Assembly: GCA_945876035.1 (NCBI GenBank)
Contig: CAMCMU010000015.1
Coordinates: 22,849 to 86,848 of the forward strand
Reading direction: 5' to 3'
Source: Schlesneria paludicola DSM 18645
GTDB taxonomy: Bacteria > Planctomycetota > Planctomycetia > Planctomycetales > Planctomycetaceae
DNA length: 64,000 nucleotides
Shown: piece after piece, positions 57,735 to 64,000 of the stretch
Layout of the letters: each line of letters begins with the position of its first letter
Numbering within the stretch: position 1 is the first letter of the stretch
Notes under the pieces: model-generated
Told to the model about the DNA's origin: nothing
The model's database searches: none
Seen by the model: the letters and a program-made list of their open reading frames with translations, nothing else
Position numbers and translations under genes: made by a program

Positions 57735-58511
57735 TTACAGCGAAACGTGCAATTCCGTGTAAAGCAGAGCGGCTGACATTTCTCCGATGAAAGTCAAGAT
57801 CACTCCGGCAAACAGCACACCTGTCGCTGCTTGTGTATTTCGATAACGAAGAATCCTATCGGCCATGCAGGCGATGACCAACGGGCCGAGGAGACCCGCC
57901 AACCAACGCATGGCAAACCAAGTGTAATGGGTTCCGTCGTGCAGGGAATGTCCGCCAATAAACCAGCCGACCACCGAAACAAGCAGCCGGAGGCAGACCG
58001 CTGCCCCGAACAAGCGGCAAAGATGCTTCAACGGTTCGATCGACATCGTTGGTGCTGTCAGATACCAGTGGCCAAGCAGCATGGACGTCACCGATCCACC
58101 AAGAACCGCTGAGGTGGAAATATTGGAGAGAAACAAGAACGCGCCCGACGGTGTGGCGAGCCACACTCCATGACCTCGAGACAGAACGAGATTGACAAAC
58201 GCAAGGGCTAAAACCGCAAAATTACACACGGTTCCCGCCGGTCGGCGATTGAGAGTCCATAACACCGAACCCACATAGGCCACGAACGCGATGGCCCCGG
58301 CGGAACATTGCGACACAAACATCGATTGATCGGACAAAGGCTCCCCCGACAGAACTCGCAGACGACCAAGCGTCAGGAACGCCAGAACACTCAGTCCCAG
58401 AACGACCAACATCTGGATCCGAAAGAATCCCGCCGTGACCTGCTTGCGGGGCATCAAGCCCCACATCAGACTCATTCCCAAGACCAGCAACAGACAAAAT
58501 TGTGCAATCAT
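57735..58511 (-). CDS. Eight-helix membrane protein of unknown function
   Basis: A 258-residue polytopic protein with about eight hydrophobic helices (MIAQFCLLLVLGMSLMWGLM first; ATGVLFAGVILTFIGEMSAALLY last). Some helices have Ser, Gly and His near their ends (LLGHWYLTAP, WFIGGHSLHDGTHYTW), faintly resembling NrfD/DMSO reductase-anchor proteins, which hold quinone-reactive His residues. I do not claim that family. It is followed on the same strand by the zinc-ribbon protein (81-base gap), so the two may work together. The start at 58511 is an ATG at the start of the first helix. Confidence 0.78.
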   Translation of the reverse strand: MIAQFCLLLVLGMSLMWGLMPRKQVTAGFFRIQMLVVLGLSVLAFLTLGRLRVLSGEPLSDQSMFVSQCSAGAIAFVAYVGSVLWTLNRRPAGTVCNFAVLALAFVNLVLSRGHGVWLATPSGAFLFLSNISTSAVLGGSVTSMLLGHWYLTAPTMSIEPLKHLCRLFGAAVCLRLLVSVVGWFIGGHSLHDGTHYTWFAMRWLAGLLGPLVIACMADRILRYRNTQAATGVLFAGVILTFIGEMSAALLYTELHVSL

Positions 58512-58877
58512 GCACAGATCGTATTCGCTCGAAACGTTTTTTTGAATGGAGCGGGGTCTTCTGCCGCCTTGACCGCGGAGGATTTTTCGGTGAATTACTC
58601 CGACAATGGCAAGCCTTGCTTCAGCATCGATTCACGAGCAAAGCACTTGTCGGCACTCAGCCGCTTCTCTAAAAAGAAAGTCTTCAGGACTTGTGATATG
58701 AGACGATTCCTGTTCGGGCATGATTCTAAAAACAATCATCCCTGAGGCTGCGAGTTTTCAAGGTGCTGTGTCGGACTGCCTGAGATCCGAGCCGATTGCG
58801 AACGCGTTGCAGTTCGGCAGCACTCCGGTTTTTCAAAAGTCGTCAGATGATCTGCGACCTTCGACTTTCTCCTGCGA
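58512..58877. other. Intergenic region
   Basis: 366 bases between two minus-strand genes. No gene or strong hairpin that I can support; it should hold the promoter of the eight-helix protein. Confidence 0.45.
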
Positions 58878-60845
58878 TTACTGCGGCAGTGACGGGTTGT
58901 CCCTGATGGGCGTGCGGGCGTGCAGTGCGGGGAGGAGGTTCGACTCGACCCCTTTGGCCATGTTGGAATCACCGGAACGTTGGAACGCCGAGACAGCCTG
59001 CATCCCGGCAGCGGTGGCTCCTTCAAAATCACCGATCTCCGCCCGGGCCGCGCTCAAGGTCACAAGAAAAAGTGGCACTTGCGCATTTGTGGCAGCCACG
59101 ATCTGCTCTGAGAGAGCAACAGCCTCCCTCCCGTTTCGTGCCGCGACGTTGGGGTGGGTCGCCAGCAGCCACGCCAACGCTCGCTGGTTCTGGAGGTCGC
59201 CGGGATCGATCCGCATCGCGAAGCGGTAGAGTTTCTCCGCCAAAACGGGTTCTCCGTACATCAGGTGAATGCTCGCGAGATTTCGTGCCGCCCGGCTGGT
59301 TGCAGACAACTGCATCGACCGCCGGAAGCCTTGGAATGCCTCCTGATGCCTGCCGAGCTTCATCAAGGTGAGTGCCATGTCGTGGTACGTCTCGGCGTCA
59401 GAGGGTCTGAGACGAATCGCCTCCTGAAACTCAACAAGTGCCTCAGGAAGCTTGCCCTGCAATTCCAGACAGCAGGCGTAGTTATGCCGCGATTTCCCGC
59501 TCGTGGGATTTTGCTCGAGCGTGGCTCGGAAGAACAGGTCGCCGTTGCCCCATTTCGGAAGTTGGGACAGTGTCGCGATCGTCCAGACCGGAATCAAAAT
59601 TATGGAGAAGGCGAACGCGATCCTGGGCGATGAGCGGCAGATGACAAGCCCCGACGCCACAGCTGGTCCGAGCATAGCGAGGTAGACATACCGGTCGCTC
59701 ACAGTGGAGACGATCTGAAAACTGAAGGGGATCAGTCCCAGTGTTGGCAGCACCCCGATCACGAAAAGAAGGCAGGGAATCCAGTAGGGACGCGTTTTTT
59801 GAAAGAAAAAAAGGGCCAAAGTCAGAGCCGACGGGATCAACCAGCTCCAGAACAGGGTTCCCTGATCGTAGAGTGAATTTGGAGAGCGGCCATAATCCGC
59901 GCAAAGTCCCCACGGATCAAAGGGCCAGAGCAGCTTCCAGAGGTAGAAGGACAGGGCATCCGCCGCCACCAGCGGCCTGACCCAAAAAGGAACAAGAGTG
60001 CGGGCAAGCTCCGCAGTGGTCTGCGACTGAGAAGTGAACACCACGTCGACTAGTGCGAGCGCAAACCAAGGAAGCAGCCAGAGAAGCGGCTTCCTTGAAC
60101 GATGCCGTGAGTGAAGAATCCATCCTCCGCAGAGCAACGCCAACGCCGGAGTCACCACGCTACTGGGCTTAGAACCGAGGGCCAACAGCAGCATCGTACT
60201 AGCCCCGGCATAGCGGATCCAGCGGCCTATCCGAGTTGGACGGTCATCAAGCCAAGCGAGAAAGAGTGCGATCGCTGCCAGTGAAAAGGCTCCCCCCAGC
60301 AGATCACGCAACCCCGACACCCAAGCCACAGGCTCAACTTGAAGGGGATGGAGGGCAAAGGTGAGCGAACCCATCGCTGCAGCGGAGAGGATCCGGTGAC
60401 GCGAAGGAGCGATTCTGAAATCAGAAAACTGTGCATCCAGAAGCCGCCTGAGGATCAGGAAAACTATTCCCGTGGCGAGCAGGTGAACCAGAATATTCGC
60501 CCCATGAAAGAGCATCGGATTGATAGTTCCGAAGCTGACTCCGGTTCCCGCCATGACACGGGAGAGTGCTACCAAGGCCGCCCAGACCGAGTAGGTAACC
60601 GGAATATAAAGCTGCTCGTATGGCCGAGTCCAAAACAGAAGAAGGCTTTTCCACGAGAGCGGGAAATAGAGCGGGTTACGGTGAATATTGATGCTATCGT
60701 CCCAGAACGGCAGAAATTCATAAGAGAGGAGTTGGGCGTAGACCGCAGCAACAAGCAGAAGAACGGCAGTGAGGAGGACTGATGGAAACCAATGGCATGA
60801 GACCATGGATTTGAGTCCTTGAGCAGGTGCGTGGAGATCCTTCAT
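58878..60845 (-). CDS. Polytopic membrane protein with C-terminal TPRs (TMTC-like)
   Basis: A 655-residue protein. The N-terminal two-thirds has about ten hydrophobic helices; after helix 1 comes YEFLPFWDDSINIHRNPLY, whose acidic DD pair resembles the lumenal Asp motif of PMT/ArnT-type (GT-C) glycosyltransferases. At the C-terminus are at least three TPR units (NYACCLELQGKLPEALVEFQ, TYHDMALTLMKLGRHQEAFQ, and another near LAWLLATHPNVAARNG). This combination is the layout of TMTC proteins (O-mannosyltransferase-like) of eukaryotes and of several bacterial relatives. The substrate is unknown. The start at 60845 begins a short cytosolic leader; an upstream ATG (60890) is in frame but unsupported. 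Confidence 0.85.
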   Translation of the reverse strand: MKDLHAPAQGLKSMVSCHWFPSVLLTAVLLLVAAVYAQLLSYEFLPFWDDSINIHRNPLYFPLSWKSLLLFWTRPYEQLYIPVTYSVWAALVALSRVMAGTGVSFGTINPMLFHGANILVHLLATGIVFLILRRLLDAQFSDFRIAPSRHRILSAAAMGSLTFALHPLQVEPVAWVSGLRDLLGGAFSLAAIALFLAWLDDRPTRIGRWIRYAGASTMLLLALGSKPSSVVTPALALLCGGWILHSRHRSRKPLLWLLPWFALALVDVVFTSQSQTTAELARTLVPFWVRPLVAADALSFYLWKLLWPFDPWGLCADYGRSPNSLYDQGTLFWSWLIPSALTLALFFFQKTRPYWIPCLLFVIGVLPTLGLIPFSFQIVSTVSDRYVYLAMLGPAVASGLVICRSSPRIAFAFSIILIPVWTIATLSQLPKWGNGDLFFRATLEQNPTSGKSRHNYACCLELQGKLPEALVEFQEAIRLRPSDAETYHDMALTLMKLGRHQEAFQGFRRSMQLSATSRAARNLASIHLMYGEPVLAEKLYRFAMRIDPGDLQNQRALAWLLATHPNVAARNGREAVALSEQIVAATNAQVPLFLVTLSAARAEIGDFEGATAAGMQAVSAFQRSGDSNMAKGVESNLLPALHARTPIRDNPSLPQ

Positions 60846-61109
60846 GATCAGCCGCCGATCTTTTAACAGGTGGAGAGATTCACTCGACAATTGCCCTAGT
60901 GCCTGATCCTAGAGCCCATCCAATCTCGAATGGGTCGATACTTTAACAATATTGCCGCCCCCGCGTCGTCTCTCGCGTCGTGGATCGTCACCAGTTGCGC
61001 TGCCACGATTCTCATTCTTGGGCTCCCGCGACCGGATTTCGGTTAGGATCCGCTGCTTTGCCGGCCCTTCACGCTGACACCACCTCGAATCTCCCCTGTG
61101 TCCGCCCAT
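60846..61109. other. Spacer before the transposase remnant
   Basis: No gene that I can support. It should contain the promoter for the TMTC-like gene. Confidence 0.4.
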
Positions 61110-62490
61110 GTCCGTCATCTACCATACCCTCCCGTTTACGAGCACCGGCCGCGGGATTGCCAACAGTGTGATGGGGTCGAGGATCGTGGCAAACAAGTTT
61201 CGTGTCACGGCCACCTATGCCCGTTGAAAGAACACGGACTTGGTGTGCCGCGGAACCTTGGCCCCGATCTTGATCCGCTTTTCTCGCAGCGTCGTCAGCG
61301 ACCAATACCGGACCAGTTTCGGCAAGGCCGGTCGCCGCAGGAAGTTGCTCAGGTTTTCGGCCAACGCAAAGAGATGAACGCGGGCTTGGTTGTCCCGGAA
61401 CGTATGGCAGGAGAGCGTCGTTCACTTCACCGCGTGGCTGCCGGCTTTGATCCACGGACCGGCAGACCCACGACCGTCGTAGAACTCGACCATCTTCTGG
61501 GATCGCTAGGAGAGACTTGGTGAAGAGGAGTCTCACGGGCGGGAACAACTCGCCCGCGGGACACTCGGGACCGAGCCACCATGCGATGCAGTTGATCCCA
61601 AGAACCGGACTGATAGTGCAAACGCGGTGATAAAATAATCGAGGGTGGAGAGAAGTTCGTCTGACCGGACGCTTGAGCAGGGCTGTTAGGTTCCGCTCCA
61701 ACACGGTGTGGGATTGCAGCCGGAACGCGCACGAAAACGTCTCCCCTTCCAAGAAGCCGTGCAACTCGGAGACGGCAAACGCCGCGTCGCCCCAAAAGAA
61801 CAGGGGGAATCCTCAAGTGGCGATAGCATTTGTTCACCGGCAACGGAAACCGCCGCAAGGATATGGAACGAGGATTGGTGCCGCGACATCGTAGTCATGA
61901 CGTTTGCCAAATCGATTGAAGAGGGACAGCGGGTGGTAACACAGGCACTCGAGTTGCCGTTGTCGGCCGTAGGTGTCTCGCTGACCGAGCTGTCCATGTT
62001 GAGAATCGGGTGTTTCTAACGGCTTCCGTCGGTGGACCGTGCCGATCCACCGGCGGGAGAGCTTCATCAACGCCGCGAAATTACACTTGATGCTGAGCGT
62101 CTCGATTTGGAAGCGGCCGACATCGCTCACGGAAGCCGCAGGTTCATCTGACCACGCCGCTCGCCGACCGACGCATCACCACTCCGCGTTTTTGACGTCC
62201 TCGGATCTTGCCAAGTGGCTGTAGTATCGACTGCCGCGGAGGGGGCAACAGACCATGCCGCTTGTTCCGGCCGAGGCGAAAGTCTTGCAGGAAGTCTGCG
62301 ACCAGCCCGGCATCCGTAGCGACCCGAAGCCAGCGAGGAAGGCTGACTTCAAGGTACGATCGAAACCGACCCGCAAATCGCTCTTTTGGCCGTCGTCCCT
62401 GGGGTGCTTCGGTCCGCCGGACAGAAATGGGCGGAATGGCCTTAGTTTCCAACTCCCAAATGCAAAAATAATGCCGGAGATCAGTGGCAT
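61110..62490 (-). pseudogene. Decayed IS1380-family transposase
   Basis: Read on the minus strand in changing frames, in order: RQSILQPLGKIRG and HLARSEDVKN near 62230-62180 (N-terminal half); GRFQIETLSIKCNFAALMKL with LSRRWIGTVHRRKPLE (about 62120-62040); MDSSVSE and TYGRQ with CYHPLSLFNRFG (62000-61900); GDAAF-like and FLEGETFSCAFRLQSHTVLE (61780-61690), then LFTKSL; HAVK, TGA, TTLSCHTFRDNQAR (61440-61380); WSLTTLREKRIKIGAKV (about 61300-61250). This is the characteristic IS1380 order, including the SSVSETYG catalytic block. At least five frameshifts and a Trp-to-TGA change (61422-61424) show it is inactive. I could not identify the terminal inverted repeats. Confidence 0.9.
61110..62490. 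mobile_element. IS1380-type insertion sequence remnant
   Basis: Extent is set by the transposase remnant; terminal repeats and target duplications were not recognised, so the true element edges are uncertain. Confidence 0.75.
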
Positions 62491-62685
62491 CGGGTAAACT
62501 CGGGTGACATCAGGTGATTTGTTGAACAGGGGCTTGACTCGGTCATAAACAATCGTTGATAATTCGATAAGCGTTTCGGAATGCGGAATAGAACGAATGA
62601 AGATCAGGCTAAATATAAGTACTGGGCTAAATCCCTAATTACCGGTTTTAAAATATCGCGTCCCACTGAAGCTAGTGAATCTCCC

Positions 62686-64000
62686 ATGATGCCAGCAACA
62701 CCCACACATCAGCCGATGAGTCGTCGTACCACATTACAGGCTGGTTCGTTGGGGTTACTGGGGCTGGGGATGAACCATGTTTCAGCGTTGCGCGCCGGGG
62801 AATTGGTCTCGCCAGCCAGCAACGCCTCGGCAAAATCAGTAATTTTTGTCTTCTTATCCGGTGGACTGCCTCAGCTGGATAGCTTTGATCCGAAGCCGCA
62901 TGCCCCTGCCGGAATTCGTGGAGATTTCTCTCCAATTTCGACAATGACTCCGGGTGTCCAAATTTGTGAGCACCTGCCAATGCTGGCAAGTCGGAGTTCG
63001 ATGTGGAGCCTGATTCGTTCTCTAACGACACCTCACAATGGACATTCGGCCGGACACACATGCATGCTCACCGGTCGGACCTCGATGCCTCCGGGGTATA
63101 GTCCGAGTAAACCACAGTCCAGTGATTGGCCATCCATTGCTTCTGTTGTCGGAAATGCTCTTCCAAGACGTAATAATAATCTACCACCGGCGATTGTCCT
63201 TCCTGAGCGTATCATTCACCACTCAGGACGAACCCTACCCGGTCAGTTTGGTGGGCTGATGGGATCTCATCGAGACCCTTGGTTTGTCGAAGCGTCACCG
63301 TTCAACTCCAAATCCTATGGAGCCTATCCGGAATACGAATTTCATTTTGATCGAGGCCGTGAGCATAACAAAAACTTGACGTTTCAATCTCCTAACCTGA
63401 ATTTGCCGCAGGGATTGAATTCCTCACGACTCGTTGATCGAAATGTCCTTCGTTGTGTGTTGGATCAACAGCGACACGAACTGGAACAGGTCGCCGCGGC
63501 GGAGTCTTTTGATCGCCATCGTCAGGCGGCGATGTCAATTCTGATTGATCCACGCGTGCAAAATGCGTTTGATGTGCACAATGCTCCTGTGGAACTCCTC
63601 GACCGATACGGCCGAAACTCCTTCGGATGGTCTCTGTTGATGGCCAGTCGATTGGTACAGGCGGGCGTCAACTTAGTTCAAGTGAATTTGGGCAACAACG
63701 AAAGTTGGGATACCCACCAAAACAATTTTCCGCTGCTGCGAGACTGCCTCCTTCCACCAACGGACCGCGGTATTTCCGCGTTACTGGACGACCTGCAATC
63801 GTTGGGATTGTTGAAAGAGACACTGATCGTCATGTGCAGTGAGATGGGTCGCACTCCGAAAGTCAATTCCTCCGCCAACGGCGGCGGCCGTGACCATTGG
63901 GGATCTGTCCAGACAGTGTTCATTGCTGGCGGCGGAGTGCCAGGTGGAGTGGTTGTGGGAACTTCTGATCAGAACGGGGGCTACCCTGCGACGGATCCAC
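62686..64000 (+). CDS. DUF1501 family protein, truncated by window end
   Basis: The first 438 residues of a DUF1501 protein; no stop codon occurs before the window end. The leader PMSRRTTLQAGSLGLLGLG has a twin-arginine motif (SRRTTLQ) fitting Tat export. Family landmarks: VIFVFLSGGLPQLDSFDPKP, GHSAGHTCMLTGRTSMPPGY, LLMASRLVQAGVNLVQVNLG, ESWDTHQNNF, and LIVMCSEMGRTPKVNSSANGG with GGRDHWGSVQ. It differs substantially from the other DUF1501 protein in the window (13863-15155). Two ATGs in tandem (62686, 62689) make the start ambiguous by one residue. No companion DUF1549 gene is seen upstream; it could lie past the edge. Confidence 0.94.
   Translation, partial: MMPATPTHQPMSRRTTLQAGSLGLLGLGMNHVSALRAGELVSPASNASAKSVIFVFLSGGLPQLDSFDPKPHAPAGIRGDFSPISTMTPGVQICEHLPMLASRSSMWSLIRSLTTPHNGHSAGHTCMLTGRTSMPPGYSPSKPQSSDWPSIASVVGNALPRRNNNLPPAIVLPERIIHHSGRTLPGQFGGLMGSHRDPWFVEASPFNSKSYGAYPEYEFHFDRGREHNKNLTFQSPNLNLPQGLNSSRLVDRNVLRCVLDQQRHELEQVAAAESFDRHRQAAMSILIDPRVQNAFDVHNAPVELLDRYGRNSFGWSLLMASRLVQAGVNLVQVNLGNNESWDTHQNNFPLLRDCLLPPTDRGISALLDDLQSLGLLKETLIVMCSEMGRTPKVNSSANGGGRDHWGSVQTVFIAGGGVPGGVVVGTSDQNGGYPATDP

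Noticed and set aside
61098..61523. 141-codon plus-strand open frame in the IS1380 remnant
   Set aside because: It is the antisense shadow of the decayed transposase.

Overview
The window looks like an ordinary chromosome segment of a planctomycete, probably a member of the Planctomycetales. The evidence is the combination of two DUF1501 proteins, a DUF1549/DUF1553 protein, a DUF3500 protein, very large exported proteins of unknown family, scattered single genes rather than long operons, and wide intergenic stretches of several hundred bases. I see no rRNA, tRNA or CRISPR array.

Layout. 0.7-9.2 kb: an exported gluzincin-type peptidase, a proline/glycine-rich lipoprotein, a DUF423 membrane protein, a glycerophosphodiester phosphodiesterase, a GspF/GspG-like secretion pair on the minus strand, a lactonase-like beta-propeller and tryptophanyl-tRNA synthetase. 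9.3-20.8 kb: an exported beta-propeller-like protein with an RTX-like tail, a 1.5 kb gene-poor stretch, an S1/P1 nuclease, a DUF1501 plus DUF1549/DUF1553 pair, a zinc-ribbon polytopic membrane protein and a TatC with a large periplasmic insertion. 21.6-28.7 kb: a cysteine-rich exported small protein with a near-perfect terminator, a small lipoprotein behind a long inverted repeat, a GNAT acetyltransferase, two adjacent decayed genes (an SUMF1/FGE-like protein and a glycoside-hydrolase-like protein), adenylosuccinate lyase and a TadE-like protein. 29.1-45.4 kb: a HIT protein, a DUF3500 protein, then a 12 kb minus-strand pair encoding 1144- and about 2655-residue exported membrane-anchored proteins built from three related modules, then a TPR protein and a TadG-like von Willebrand protein. 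45.6-53.6 kb: an Old Yellow Enzyme-like oxidoreductase, a DUF255 thioredoxin-like protein fused to a DsbD N-terminal-type domain, pyruvate kinase and an exported protein of unknown function. 54-60.8 kb, all minus: a GlcD-like FAD oxidase fused to an iron-sulfur/CCG module, a zinc-ribbon membrane protein, an eight-helix membrane protein and a TMTC-like membrane TPR protein. 61.1-62.5 kb: wreckage of an IS1380-family transposase. 62.7 kb to the end: the start of a second DUF1501 protein, cut by the window edge.

Housekeeping functions (trpS, purB, pyk, tatC) are interspersed with envelope and export functions; most genes have their own promoter region. The least explained part is the giant-protein pair at 30.6-42.2 kb, which I consider the best candidate for an undescribed envelope system. 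The accessory, decaying part is 23.7-26.5 kb and 61-62.5 kb. All identifications are from reading the translations; no database search was run.
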